Part shown: one piece after another, positions 23,935 to 37,070 of the stretch
How the letters are laid out: every line of letters starts with the position of its first letter
Position numbering within the stretch: the stretch's first letter is position 1
Source: Sambucus nigra
Taxonomy: Eukaryota > Streptophyta > Magnoliopsida > Dipsacales > Adoxaceae
Assembly (NCBI GenBank): GCA_949130495.1
Contig: OX422211.1
Location: forward strand, 533,668,017-533,732,016
Length of the DNA stretch: 64,000 nucleotides
Direction of reading: 5' to 3'
The notes under the pieces: model-generated
Database searches by the model: none
The model's input: the letters and a program-made list of their open reading frames with translations, nothing else
Told to the model about the DNA's origin: nothing
Translations under genes and position numbers: made by a program

Positions 23935-26345
23935 CATAGGAAGGAGTGCTTCTATAACCAACTATTCCTCTTCAAATGAGGGAGAAGGGGAACTAGTAAG
24001 TGAAACCCCATAGAAGCTAGTTTCACTAAGTAAAGAGGAGTCAGGTATAGTACCTTCACCAATATGAATGGAAGTAGCAGGAGGCTCCTCAAAAGATAAT
24101 CCCAAAGATTTATAGCGTTGCTCGCGAATTGGTTTCCTCCACTCCAAGGTCATCAGTATTAGACCCCTAGTCTGGTGTAGGAGAGGGAGCAACAACCTCA
24201 ACTCTAACCTTATTCTTCTTTTTTCTCTCCCTAATTCTTGCCGGAGAGGGGGAAAGTAAGGGCAGTAATCATGGTAAAATCAGTAGCATGTGGAGAACAA
24301 GTAACTGGTAGGAAGTTGGAAACATCTACATCAAGATGTTTCCTTTCAGAAGAAGCCGGGGCTTTTTCCATTCCTTTTCCCCTGGGCTTGGCAGGTTGAG
24401 GCTTGGGTTATTTGGAATAGATGGATTCATTGAGCAGGGACCTAACTAAGATCGGGGTGACTTTATCAAGAGGGGACTTGGAGATGGTACTATGGTGCCA
24501 TAACATATTTTGGGCCCTCTTACCTAAATACTTGTCATTATTGTGGAGCTTGGTGAAGATGGTCTTATGAGGGACATCCTTAACATAATTTTGAATAAAG
24601 AGGACCTGCCTTTTCCAGAGAGTAAACCAAGAGAGGGTGAAAAAAGGCATGTAATCTCGAGAGGGCATAAATAAACCTCCCATATGGCTGACTTTATGAA
24701 CTATCCCCTCAAAAGTAAAATTGGAAAATGATTCAAGATATAGCTAGGAGGAGGAGGTGATTTAAGGATAGGAAGGTGATTAGACACCTTGGTCATAACT
24801 AAATTGCCTCCTTACCCTCTCAGAGTGGTAGAACTCCACACCTTATCCCAAGTTAGTTAAAGAGGGAAGAATATAAGGTAAAAGAATAACAACTACTTTA
24901 ATGTGAGGACAAGTAAAAATAAACTATGTATCTACAGGGTAATAAAAAGTCTCTCCAGTTGATGAGAAGGAGCCCCGAGTGAAATACCACCTGCTCTCTT
25001 ACAATAAGTCCTGAAGTAGAACTCATCAATATTAAGGGCTCTAGGGAGGACTTAGGGACTTTATTACGCCATCTTGCCACACGAGCATTATTACTATGGT
25101 AGGCTATTGCCTCTGGGGAAAGGTTAGGAAGTCTCTCACATAAAAATGACATGAGAAAGAAGGTGTCAGTTAAATTGATGGCATAGTGGAGTACATAACA
25201 TTTCATTATATCAACGTGATCATGGTTTAACTAAGAATAGAGGGGCCCCAATGTTAGAGCTGCAAAGGGGACTGCCCTCTCTCGACCAAGTCTCATAGTT
25301 ATCTTGAAAATAAGTTCGTGAAGGGAGTCATCTGGTATCCATGGGAACAAAAATCTACTAAGGAAGGTGACAAAAAATGCTACCAAGTGTGAAGTATAAT
25401 TAATCTTTGGGGCCTCCTCACTCCATAAGGCCCTGCTTGAGCTCGTTCCTTTGGGCAGTGCTAAAAATCTTTGAACCAATACCTTTGCCATTTGGTAAAG
25501 TAATGTTTGGTAGTTCCAGTTTGATTGATGACAATATATTTAGAGCACTCACATAAGTCTTAGGGGAGATCCTCTAACATCCCCACCTCAATATCATCCT
25601 TGAAGCCATTAGAAAGCACATGTCCTCCTATGTAAGGCAAGGTTGGCAGCTCTCAAATATCTTCCATGGTAATGGAAAATTCACCACAACTAGTGATAAA
25701 AGCATGTGAGTCTCTACTCACGCGAGAAGACAATAAAGTAAAGGTGTTAACATGTTTGGCAATTGAGAAAGACTTCAAACTATTGAGAGTGGTGGTAAGG
25801 CCCAATCCCTTAATAACAGCTTTGTTCGAGACGCTGGCCAAGCCATAGTCAACCCAAAGGCCCCACTCATCTGGGGAACCTCCACCAACCTTAACCTCAA
25901 TATTGGAATGGGGAAAATCACCCTTTTCCACATGTACCCTAAGAACACCATCATGTAAAATGATAGGAAAGTTAAAGGACTCACTCAAAACCCACACGGG
26001 ACTGCTCGTTGATCTTGGCCATGAACTCGTGCTTAAAATTGGCAAGGGAGGACATGAAAGTATCTTCAGGACCAAAGTAGGGACAAGATGATAGAGGCCA
26101 AAATCCCACTTTACATGAGTGTCCAAGTACTCATTTTGATATTTGGAGTAGGTTATGGAAGAGGGATCCTTTTTAGTGGTGACCTCAGCAAATAAACGAC
26201 CCAAATAAGAGGCGGTGGAATCCAAAATAGTGGAAGTGATGGTGGTGGCTCCAGTGGATAAAATCATGTAAACGGTGATGAAAATAGGCACCAAACCCAA
26301 TAATACCTCGCTAGTGGTGGTGGAAATAGTGTAACTAGGGTTCAT
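23935..26345 (-). pseudogene. Plant mobile domain (PMD, PF10536-like) gene, antisense passenger of W, broken
   Basis: The minus-strand ATG at 26345 opens a 230-codon ORF. Its end (LNSLKSFSIAKHV, then SCGEFSITMEDI) matches the PMD N-terminal block in which a hydrophobic W/CGE.xITLEDV motif is conserved. The next pieces are out of frame with one another: 25491-25231 with SHLVAFFVTFLSRFLFPW and VPFAALTLGPLYS, then 25206-24898 with NNARVARWRNKVPK, then 24683-24408. All follow PMD order. A basic, Pro/Ser-rich linker continues to X at 23929. PMD proteins occur both as host genes (MAIN/MAIL1) and in transposons. The many frameshifts and the transposon setting favour a transposon-borne copy. Its molecular role is unknown. 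Confidence 0.7.
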
Positions 26346-26740
26346 AATGGCCTAAGAGGCCATTTTGAAGGCTGAACAAAGGAAGAAGATGTCAGAAGTA
26401 TATGAGGTAAAGAGTTTTGGTTTCTCTCTATCTCTAAAAAAATCAGTTTAAGTAAAATAGTGAAGTAAAAGAGAAGAAGGTTTAAAAGAGGTTTTATACC
26501 GTAATAGGCCAACATGCTCCTTCTAATCAAAAGGGGAGCAAATCATTTCCCAAATTATGGGATGCTTGTTATCTCTTCAACACGTGTCACCTCGAGACCC
26601 TCAACGTGGAGTGATGTGACATAACTATTTAATGCCAACAGTGCCATGATGAGACTAAAATAAACTATTCTCATTCCAAGATAAATTAAATCATTACGTA
26701 AAAAACCCTTTGGTCTACACAACACAAAGATTTTTGTACG
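26346..26740. other. Spacer between PMD gene start and W polypurine tract
   Basis: About 400 bases without an ORF of note. It should contain the minus-strand promoter of the PMD gene. The equivalent spacer in Z (56233-56745) is of similar length. Confidence 0.4.
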
Positions 26741-27250
26741 AGGGGACTAATGTAAAGGGGTGTCCAGTCATTGGAGGAAATCCCAAGGCGAGCAGGCCCA
26801 CATGAAAGGGGATGTCTTTGCTTAAATGGTTAATAAAAAATTTAGAGAGAGGGGGTCTATCAAGATCGAGCCCCATGACCAAATGGGATGATTAGATGAG
26901 GGGGCTCATCACATGAAACCCCTTCCAAAGGATGCTAAGGCCAATGGTGAAGGCCAATTGGACAAGGAGGGCTCATTATGATAAGCCCCATATACTAAGA
27001 CTAAAAGCCACAAATGATTGGCAAGGATAAGGAGGGATTATCACGAGTAGCCCCTCATTTCAAAACCAAGGCCACAAAAAAGGAAATGGAAAGGGGACTC
27101 ATTAGTAGCAACCCCTTTGCCCCAATTCACATACCCAAAAAATAGATGAAGGGCAAGGAGGTCTACCGAGAGTGGCCCCTCTTCCCTAAATGACCTACTA
27201 TAGAAACTACATAGGGCGAGGAGGTCCACCTATAGTGGCCTCCTTACCAA
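26741..27250 (+). repeat. Polypurine tract and start of putative 3' LTR of W, with internal repeats
   Basis: AGGGGACTAA at 26741-26750 followed by TGTAAAGGGG looks like a polypurine tract and LTR start, as in Z. From about 26760 to 27250 the sequence holds several loose copies of a GGCAAGGAGG ... AGTGGCCCCT unit. The clearest are at 27148-27185 and 27208-27245. No second LTR copy lies in the window, so the LTR call rests on the motif and position only. The LTR's right end is not identified. Confidence 0.4.
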
Positions 27251-27900
27251 GATTTGTTACCTAGAAAATAATAAAGTACTAATATTTACATTCTTATATA
27301 GGTAGCCTAGTTTAGCAAGCCCTGCTCAAAAAAGGAAGTTATGATCTCCTAGGAGTTTTGTCTTGATGCCAGAGAGATATGGTTTGCTGCGAAAGCTCAA
27401 TCACTTAGCATTTTAAGATGCATAGAATACTAGTAGAGTAACCCTAGGAGTCACTCAAGTTCTTACACAGCTCGCACATAGTCATAATTGTTGTTAGTAG
27501 CCAAGAGGCTGCTCATAAGAAATGAACTTTTTACAAAATTATTTAAAAGAGGTTGGTCCTTGAGGCCACTGTCAATTTTACAAAGTTTGTACAACAAGTT
27601 ACCGTTTAAAAAAGTTATTTACCAAATTATATATTTTGTATCCATTACAAGACATATTTTCTTTTTGACTTTGGGTTGACACGAGGTGTTGTCTATTAGA
27701 GGGGATAAGAGTAGCTATAAAAGTTACATTACAGACCTTGTCCCTATAAGTTTTTTCCCTATTTTTAGTAGCTAAAAGGCCTAAACCAACCTTAATATTC
27801 ACCTTCAAATAGTAGCATTGATGAGGTCAAATGGTAGATAAAAAAATCAAGTTAAGTCGTTACTCTGTCAAAATCACACCAGACCACCTAGTACTCTCTC
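27251..27900. other. Unassigned stretch between W and Y
   Basis: AT-rich sequence that probably holds the end of the W LTR and the damaged 3' end of Y. I found no ORF with a known domain, no clean TG...CA pair and no target duplication. Confidence 0.4.
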
Positions 27901-27983
27901 CCTGCTCTCTTTCTAAGTACTGAGTTCTTGTTTCTTCACTCCTACCTTGACAACGATCATTCTCCAGAGATTTTATTCTAAAA

Positions 27984-29195
27984 TTACTTGTATTATTTAA
28001 TAAGTTCATCTTCTTACAGGGAATGGTTCTAGTTTTGACTCTATTTTTACTAGAAAGGGAAGATTTTACCCGGAGATGCTCTTGAAACATTTAAAGACCT
28101 TAGAGGTAGATTCAATTGAAGTGGGTCATGCCTCAACCATTCTAGTTTCTTATAATAACTTGATCACACTAACCTCTTACACCCATTGATTTAACTACGA
28201 AATAGTGGGATGCTGAGGCGAATTAGACGGGCCAACCAAAAGAAGAGGGAAGGAAATTGCTGTCTAAAAATTCTCTAAGAAATCTAAGACGGATGTTGGT
28301 TGCTCTAAGAGAAATAAGTCTACTATGAGTTCTACTCGGTATGTGATGCAACAATACCTCTCCTCATCCAGGGAGATTTTGAAAGTTCAACATAGAGATA
28401 CCAAGAGCCTTTATGCCAATTCCACGAGGGCATGTGATTTTTTGGTTGATAATATACTTGAATATGACACTTAGCCATTAACAAGGTGTTCCAGGTTTGT
28501 CTCCATCATTGACTTTATCACATCTCATTCTTCTTAAATTCTTATTTAGTTGTTGATGCATCTATTCATTTTCTACACCAGGGTCTGATTTTAATGGTCG
28601 ATCTTCAACATTAGGTGTATAAGAACAATGTTGCCCTATGTAAATGCCTATGATAATAAAAAGACCTTGGACAAATATAAAAACAAGTATGAGGCACTCA
28701 TAGGTAAAAGGAAAAAAAGTGAGAGAACTAAAGGAAAGGTAAGGAGGATAAGATCAAAACTCTAAACACGTAGAGGGATGAGGCAAAGTTATCCCTTCAG
28801 ATAACTGAGGGGGATTTTTAAAAGAAAACTAATGATGCTTGTGTTGCTTCCATGAAGAAAGATAAAGGAGATGTCATCTCTCAATACCATAACTCTGTCG
28901 ACTTTCAAAACCTTGGACTTTATTACACATGCCAAGGGTATGGATAAGTGAAGGTGAAAGTCAACCAAGAATATCCGATTTTATTGAAGAGGTTGACACT
29001 CGACATACTAATGATGACATGGGAAGAACCATCTCTCCATAGTTTGATGCTCAGGAGGATACAAGGGAAGTCGAGGATGATATTAATGCTATAGCAAATA
29101 CTCCTATAAATCTTGTGGACACTTCAGAAGGAGATGACGATGTCATTATCGACCATACTCACAAAGTTAGGACTCTTGAAAATGGAGCAACTTAA
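27984..29195 (+). pseudogene. Coiled-coil remnant of the antisense accessory gene of Y
   Basis: On the plus strand, opposite to Y's gag and pol, blocks with many Lys, Glu, Asp, Gln and Leu can be read (MQQYLSSSREILKVQ, YKNKYEALIGKRKK, SMKKDKGDVISQYHN). They sit between several stops and frameshifts. The end is acidic (EGDDDVIIDHTH) and stops at 29193. Composition, an acidic C-terminus and position beyond pol match the coiled-coil half of the X and Z antisense genes. The Transposase_28 part is not recognisable. Confidence 0.45.
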
Positions 29196-30425
29196 CTTCA
29201 TTGTCCTTTTTATCACTCCCTCAAACATGCGTGGCCTTTGATATGTGAATTTTTTTAACATTGTATATGTAACCTTTAACATGTATCCCCCTCTTAGGGG
29301 TGCTATATTTCACTCCTAGGAGTTTTGTTTTTGCAATGCTAATGGTGTTTTGTGATGTTCCATTCTAATGGTATTATTGTTTGAGGCTTTATTTTAGTGT
29401 TTTGGTTAAGCATGTTATGTTGCAGGTTTCCCTATTGGGACCCCCATATGTTTTACCTTATTACTCCAACTCAATTACAGGTTTGAGGTTGAACCTTATT
29501 AGGAAATACCTTATGTAGTGCTTATGTATTTGTTTCCTCAAATAATTTGTCTTTCTGCGAGTTCCTCTTAATTTAAATAAAAATTGATGAAATGTCAATT
29601 TATGCTTAAACTAGCTTTTACCAAGACCAGTCAAACAAGTTAGAAAACTTTTCGAAGTAAAACTCGTATTTTTTTATCCCTCTTATGCTTTCTGTAGATC
29701 GCAACAAAATTTTGACACAGGACTAGGTTGACATTATTACTAATGCAACAATTATCATGTTCTCAATCCACTTTTTCTTAAATTAGCCGAACATGTAGTG
29801 AATGTCAATCCACACTTGTCATTAAACTAATTTTTATTAAATTGGCCAAACTAGTTAAAAAAAGTCCTCTTATGTTTATCCTGAATCGTATCCAAGTTTT
29901 ATACTAAGATGATGGTAATTTTGTTTAAAAAACTCCATTTTTTAACTTTGGTTCCTCACTTTTTAAGTTATTATTTCAAACTTTTTACTAAGGGAATTTA
30001 TGCCGACCTTTTTGTTGTAAACATTTTTTTACCATTAATGAGATTGACTAAGACCTATTCAGGTCATATATAGTATTTAGGGCCTCAGTCTTGATCTTTT
30101 TAGATTCAACTTGTTTATCCGCATAGTTTTGTCCTAAGATGAGCTGAACTTTCATTGGGTTTATCATTTTCAAGAGCTTACTCTTATCTATGTCATAGTC
30201 TGAGAAATACCTATCAGTTCAAATCCCTAATTATTTCCCTTTTATGATATATAGTAGGTTTAACATAAGAATATGTAAATATAACAAATCAAGAGGTAGT
30301 ATAGGAGGAAAACTTGTATTTATATTCATTCATATAAGGAACCTTAACATAATTTGACATCTATTATTTACATAAAAATCCCCTTTCCCATATGCTAATG
30401 GCAAAGGGTTTTCCCTTAAGATTTC
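29196..30425. repeat. Post-pol spacer of Y with degenerate repeats
   Basis: Non-coding. Within 29585-29915 a unit of roughly 190 bases (GAAATGTCAATTTATGCTTA ... TTTTATTAAATTGGCC type) occurs about twice in decayed form. Its place, between the end of pol and the antisense gene, is the same as that of the repeats in Z and X. Confidence 0.45.
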
Positions 30426-33400
30426 AAGTTTGTAAGTCCATAAAACTATTTTTTTAGTGATCTTATAGGGATCGTGTCAGTTGGGGTGGAGCTTGTTCTT
30501 TTTCTAATCACTCTCTTGATAACATAATCCTCCACTTTTAATAGTCGATTATTCACATTCTTGTTGTAATATCTTACACCTCTTTGCTGATACGCTTAAT
30601 GTTTTCATGTTCATCTTCTATGATTTTTTCAAGTAAGTCTAGTTCTAGACTCTTCTCCGCGTCAATGTTATGATCATTAGAATGTTGAACTCTTTATCTT
30701 AGGAGGCCACTTTCAGTTTGTGCAACAACTTTGGACCTATATGCTAAAATAAATGGGGTTTCCTCCGTTGGGATCCTAGGTATAGTCCTATATGATCATA
30801 GGACACTGTAGAGTTCTTTTATCCACTTGTATTTTTCTACTTCGAGTCTAGCCTTGATTCTTGAGAGTAACCTGTGTTTGAACATTGGTATGAGGACGAG
30901 CAGGAGGTGAATATACCTTCGTTTTCCCTTGCTTTTCAAAATAGGCCTCTATTGCATCTTTATTAAACTTCTTTTTATGATCGATGATGAAGGCATAAGG
31001 GATCCCATACATGCACATGATGTTTTTACATATAAATTGAAAACACTTCTTATTGGTGATCAAGAGAAGATGTTCGACCTCTATCCGTCATGTAAAATAA
31101 TCAACTACCATTATTATATACTTGAATCGTATGGTCATTGAGGGGATAGGGCTGACAATATCCATACCCCACTAAGAGAATGATTATGAGGCAGTGATAG
31201 TCATGAGGTATTTATGAGGTTGAATACTTATATGTGCATGCCTTTGGCAGGATTCATGTTTCTTTACATAAGCATGAGCATTTTTTTCCAAGGTTGGCCA
31301 ATAATACCCTTGCATAACAATTCTCTTACCTAAAAAACATCTTGCTATATGACAACTGTGAGATACCCTATGTAGTTCTTTCAAAATGTATTCTACCTTT
31401 TAAATATGAATGCACCTCAGTAAAGGAAGAAGTAAACCCCTATTATACAATATGCCCCCAAAGACAGTAAATTTGGAAGATTTGAATCTGATGTTACTTA
31501 CCTCCCTCTTGGCTTCTGGGAGCTTCCCATATCTTAAAAAATTTATAATGGGATCCATCCACGAAGGGATGAGGTTCATATTGAATATTTATATCTCATG
31601 GGCTTCACTTTCAATACTATGTTTAACTAATATCTCTATCGATGACATCATCCTGAGTTCAATTCTTATGGATGAACCTAATATTTATGAGGTGTTCGCC
31701 TTGGCATTTTCCACCCTTGGAACTCTTTATATCTTTACTTTCATAAATTGGGATATGAGTGTCTTAACTTTGGATAAGTACTTATCCATTTTATCATATT
31801 AACGTTCATGCTCTCCAGATATCTGACGTACTACTAATTTGGAATCACTCTGAGCTTGAATCTTCTTAATTCCTATTAATAAAGAAATGTTAAAACCTAT
31901 TATTAAAGCTCCATACTCTACCTCATTACTGGAGGTTAAGAAGTTAAACTTAAAGGCGTACTCAATGTTTATTTCATCCAGGGCCGAGAATATGACTCCA
32001 TTACCACTCCCTATTGTACACAAGAAATCGTCCACATATAACCTCTAAATAGGAATCTTTGGAAAAAAATTATTCATGGTTTTCTTCTTTATGACCATTT
32101 AATTTTTTCTATGTATCTTTATCTTCGATAATTCCTTTACCTAGATCTAAACATATGTTGGTTAAGGTTAAGTTTTAAGAGGGAGCCCACATTGATGGAG
32201 CCGAGGTTTGGGATGGAGCCTCAATTATTAGGGTTGAGTCTTAATAGGAATGCTCAATTATTGGATCTGAGGCTTGAACTGAAGGGCTTCCCTTAGAGGG
32301 TGAACCTTGCTTAACAAAACATGGATCCTCCCATGTGAATTGTGTAACCAAATTTGCAAGTATCCCGCCTTTAATTACAGTATAAAGTAATTAACATATA
32401 TTATATGGCTCCCCATTCAATGGACCATGTCATAAGACGAACATTTTTTTCTTGTTTATGCATGATTTGCCTAAGAGGTTGATCTATTAACAGCACAATT
32501 GCATAAGATAAATAGCGTGGTTGCATCTTCCTTGCTATGTGAATAAGCACAAATGTTAATTTCTCGATCTTAAAAATATCGACTCTTTACCCCTGAAAAT
32601 CTTTGCGTGTATAATATACTAGCTTATAAACCCCTTGATCTAGTCGAACTATTGTTGTGCTTAATTTTGATTATGAGACTGCTAATATAAGTACAATTTT
32701 TCACCACATACGGGTTGTGACAATAAAGGAGAAGGATCCAAGTAAATCTTCAATTCTTAAAAATATTTTTCACATTCTTTATTCCATTCGACAACGAAGG
32801 AGGATTTCCTTAGTACCTTGAATAATGGTAGGCTTTTATCGGTAGCTCTAGAGATAACTCCATTTAAGGCCATTATTCACCCTGTCAGTCTCTGAACCTC
32901 TTTAATGTTTCTCAGGGACTTTATGGCAATCAGGGCCTTGAGTTTTGCTAAATTAGCTTATATTCCTCTTTAATTACGATGAAACTGAGGAATTTCCTAG
33001 ATCCAACTCCGAAGACGCAATTGGCTAAATTTAACTCCATTTCTTATTTTTCCAAAGTATTGAACGTTTTCACGAAGTCTTTCACGTGATATTAAGACAC
33101 ATGACTCTTTGTTAACATACCATCGACTTAAATTTTCATGGTTTGGCCTATCTGATCTTCAAATTTTTTTTACCAATCATTGGTACATGGATCTAGCATT
33201 CTTCAGGCCAAAAGGCATCACTTTATAATAATAAGTGCTTTATCAGTAATAAAAGAAGGTTTTCAGCATCATCCTCACTCATAGATATCAGGTTGTAACC
33301 GTTGTATGCATCCATGAAACTCATGAGTTCATGGACGGTAGTGGCGTCAACACTTTGATCTATCTGAGGCAAAGGGAAATAGTCTTTTAGACAGGCCTTA

Positions 33401-34620
33401 TTTAGATTGGTGAAGTCTATGCATATACACCATTTTCCATTTTGCTTTGGTACGAACACCACATTTGAAAACCCTAAGGTATACTTTTATTCCTTTATGA
33501 ACACCTCATCTAGGAGCTTCTTTACATTTTTTTTTTGCATAATCCAGTATCGATTTGGGAAATTTTTTCCTCTTTTAATTAACTTCCTTAGATGAGGTAT
33601 ACATATCTTGATGATGTCATATACTTGCAGGGTCTATCCCCAGCATATCCATATGTGACCAAGCAATCGTCCGCTCTTTTAAGAGCTTATACAACTTAAC
33701 TTTGACATTAGGTTTCAAGGGTGAACCTTTTTTCATATTTTTTTCAAGGTCTTCTTCATCGAGGACCATTAGTTCTACCTGCTTGGCTTCCTCAGCTTTC
33801 CTTAATTTCTTCTTGGCCCTTCAGTTACGGGTGTCAATATTATATGAAATAGTCTTTCACTTGTAAGCTTTCCTTCATTATGCAGATGTTAATTATCAAT
33901 CTCTTACTTCAACTTGATTGCCACATACTTCTCATAACATAAAATGAGTAATAAACCTCATCAATTATGTACGGTAGAAGGAATAGATTCAAACTACTTT
34001 GGGGAAACTCTCTTGAGACTAATATTGTAAGCCGATATCACATGATTATCCACGAATAACAAATTTACTTTCTTCGTCAAATAGCTCGACCACTTACCCA
34101 TGAAAATGTCTAATTGTATAATACCAAGTGGGAAGACTTTCTCCACGATAAAGTCTATGAGGGTTTGATGATAGGGTTTAATTTATTTCACATTTAGGTT
34201 CATACCTTTAACACTATCCTAAAATATTACATCTGCTGAGCTTCCTTTAGCAACAAGCATCAGAGAAACATTATACTAGCGAACCATAAGTCTCTCGACA
34301 AATGGGCCATCATGTGGGTAAATTATGTATTTAAAATCCATCCTATAAGATCCAAAGATCAACTGATCAATTTTTACCATTCTATGATGAGTTTTTTATT
34401 CCTTTTTCGTCATATGATTTATATCCATTCATCGATCATCGACTCTTGCTTATCCAACATATGCTTGTTTGTCAGCTAGTTCGGCTCCTTTACCAGTGAC
34501 TCCGCTTTAACTCACGTTTGTTCCAAATTAAATCTAGATAGGTCTACTTTATACCTCTAGGATTCCTAGGAAACTCAACATCTTCATCATATTCATACTC
34601 TGAATCCCTATATTTTGAAT
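30426..34620 (-). pseudogene. Tat-lineage gypsy pol of Y: protease to integrase, heavily decayed
   Basis: Read on the minus strand, RT is at 33462-33223 (CIDFTNLNKACLKDYFPLPQ, FMDAYNGYN). A second, ribonuclease HI-like domain is at 32035-31799 (SSNEVEYGALIIG, QSDSKLVV). The integrase zinc-finger region is at 31384-31184 (MQGYYWPTL, CQRHA). The integrase core is at 31063-30848 (GIPYAFIIDHKKKF, YSPPARPHTNVQTQVT). Its tail, out of frame, continues to about 30430 (AYQQR, YYN). The order RT, RNase H, second RNase H, integrase without chromodomain is that of the Tat lineage and matches Z block by block. Dozens of stops and frameshifts show an old copy. Confidence 0.8.
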
Positions 34621-35652
34621 TTTTACCTTATTTATTATTTGATATTTCTCGTATATGAGCTCCTTGCCTCTTCCTTCTCTCTTGACTATGGTTATTCTGA
34701 TCCACAAATCTTTTCAGTCGATCATTCTTAATGAGATTTTCAATCTCATCCCTGCGAGCATAATAATCATCGAAGTCATGGGCATGGTCTTTATGAAATT
34801 CATAATGTTTATTTTTGTTTCTGTTGTTAGGTGGGGACTTTAATTTTCCTGGACATTTGATCTCTTCCTCATCCTTAATTTCATTAAGGATGTGATGAAC
34901 TTTTGTAATCAGTGGCATGTAACTCATGAACTTATTTCCTCTTATGTATTTGTCCTTATTATAAGAAGACTTACCTGACCCATCTTCTTTGAGCTCTCCC
35001 TTCTTGGATACCCTACCTTTTTTACTGCTATAAACTTCTCAAATTCTTCCAGAATTTCATTCATCATCGTAGGAGGGTCTTTAAAAAGTTCCCAATACAG
35101 TTTTCTAGGTAAGAGCCCATTAATGAGGGTTATCATTGTCATTTTTTCATCATAGTCAACAACTTTGAGTTTTTCTTTGTTATGTTTGGAGATGAAGTCT
35201 TAGGGTGTTTCCACTTCTTATATCGGATATTAAGGAGGTGGTTCACCCTCCTAGATGGTGTCAGGTCGAAATAGAAGTTGTAAATGAACTTATTATCAAG
35301 CTCTTTAAAGTTTTTACTCTAATCCTAAGGCAAGCTTATATACCACACGTGCGCTGCCCCGGTGAGACTGCTTGAGGATGCTCAACATACCATTTCATCC
35401 GACACTGAGTAGATTCTGACAACTAACAAGTACATTTAAACATGAAGAATTATATTCGAGATAATATAATATCACCACCAGAGGTTTGAATTCCGTAGGA
35501 GCTGTATAGATAACAATCTTTCGGACGAAGGGAGAACCTTCCTTATATCCCCTATCAAAATTACGCCAAATATGGAGATCTATCATAGTCTTTTGGTCAT
35601 GGTTCAGAGTTGTGACCAGGTTCTCATAGTCCAAAATCGTGACACCTTCCAA
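34621..35652 (-). pseudogene. Tat-lineage gag of Y, decayed and 5'-truncated
   Basis: From 35652 on the minus strand, PFVRKIVIYTAPTEFKP matches the conserved stretch before the capsid domain. INGLLPRKLYWELFKDPPT (35142-34942) corresponds to MSGLLPNKLYYTLAKDPP in Z. Next come VHHILNEIKDEEEIKCP and HYEFHKDHAHDF, the nucleocapsid part (34927-34628). The pieces are in different frames. The gag start, primer site and 5' LTR are missing: at about 35655 the sequence passes directly into CACTA subterminal repeats. Confidence 0.75.
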
Positions 35653-35655
35653 AAT

Positions 35656-36010
35656 ACCGTGCCTAATTAGGTGACTAGATTAAAGGGTGACATTAATAAG
35701 AAAATGGTCACGTTCTGGTGCCATTACCAAAGGGATCACGATCCAAAATCATGACCGATCCGTGACGCTTTAGGCACCAAAGTTCCCACCAAAACTTTCA
35801 CCATGATGGTCATAGTCATAAACCGTGACCAATCCCAATGAATTATGGCTATAGTTTTAGATTGTAACCTCCAACTCTAGTTTAAAATGGCCACATTACT
35901 ATGGTCACGGTCCAAAACCGTGACAATTTCTCTATCTTAAATTAGTCATAGTAGAAGACACGTTCTAGAGTCATGACCAAGTTTCAGTTTTCCATTGGTC
36001 ACAATATGGG
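35656..36010. repeat. CACTA-type subterminal repeats
   Basis: Copies of GGTCACGGTCCAAAACCGTGAC, in pieces and in both orientations, recur about every 50-80 bases (for example at 35731-35755, 35840-35855 and 35905-35925). Short inverted TGACGGTTTT / AAAACCGTCA motifs are typical of the ends of plant CACTA elements. The terminal CACTA itself is not present at this edge, so the end is truncated or decayed. Confidence 0.6.
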
Positions 36011-36084
36011 TTACAAATTATAACAGTGACTAAGTTTGGTCCATAAATTCGAGAACTTAGGTCATATTTTACATCATAGCCAAC

Positions 36085-36620
36085 ATCTCTCTCTCTCTCT
36101 CTCTCCACTCCAACCGTGACCATCTCTCTCTCAATCGGAAACCACCACCAGACACTCTCCCTATCTCCACCAAGGTACATCTGCCTCTCTCTATCTCTTT
36201 GTATTCATTTGTGTGTGTTTGTTTAATTGTATGCGTGTGTTTCAATGTGTGTGTGTTTCATTGTGTGTGTGTGTACGCACTTGGGTATATATATATAAGT
36301 ATGTATGTATAATTAAATTTGGTTTATTGAAATTGAAATTGGTATATGAATGTGAATATATATACATACATATATGAATGTTACACGCGCACACATACTC
36401 ACATGCACGCACATACACACACGCATATTCATACACATATGAATGTTATACGAACACCCACACTCACATGCGCATACATACTCACACATGAGCATATATA
36501 AACACATACGTGAACACGTGAATTATTATATACACATGAAGTCTCTCGTATACTCATACGCGCACACATAGATACCCACACCCACATGCAACTAGATAAC
36601 AATTATGTTAACACGTTTTC
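36085..36620. repeat. Microsatellite cluster: (CT)n, (TG)n, (TA)n and (CA)n-rich
   Basis: (CT) run at 36085-36106, GT-rich runs at 36230-36273, TA-rich 36286-36370, then ACACAC/CATACACA-rich sequence to about 36590. The minus-strand Cys/Tyr-rich ORFs here are products of the repeat. Confidence 0.9.
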
Positions 36621-36760
36621 TTCTTGTTCCATGTGCGCCTGCAACTGGAGAACGATTATTTATTCTCAACTTATTCAAGTTGTTTTCTACTTTTTTCATG
36701 TAATTTTACTTATATTTTCTTTTATGAAAAAGTCTTATATATAGTTATAACTTATTGGTT

Positions 36761-37070
36761 AACATGTTGTGTCCATGTTCATCCATTCCTTAAGTGGTTT
36801 TTGTTTTGGTGAATACAAATTAGTGGAAGGGCTTGCACATTTGATGGACATATAGTAATTTTAGGTCTAATTTAATTAAATTAAAATTAAATTGGACTTG
36901 TTGATTTTCTGTTCGTGAGTATTATTTAACATAACTTCTTCGTTAACTTCTTGTGGTCATGTTCACCAATTCTTGAAGTAGTTTTTATTTGGGTGAACAC
37001 AAATTATTGGAAGGGATTGCACAATTGGTGGGCAAATGGTAATTTTAGGTTTAATTTAATTAAAATGAAC
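36761..37070. repeat. 184-bp imperfect tandem duplication in the CACTA 5' region
   Basis: GTTCATCCATTCCTTAAGTG at 36777 returns as GTTCACCAATTCTTGAAGTA at 36961. The match continues through AATTTTAGGT(C/T)TAATTTAATT. No gene is visible here, nor in 37071-37780. Confidence 0.75.

Noticed and set aside
36242..36507. Minus-strand Cys/Val/Tyr-rich ORFs
   Set aside because: They are translations of TG/CA microsatellite DNA.
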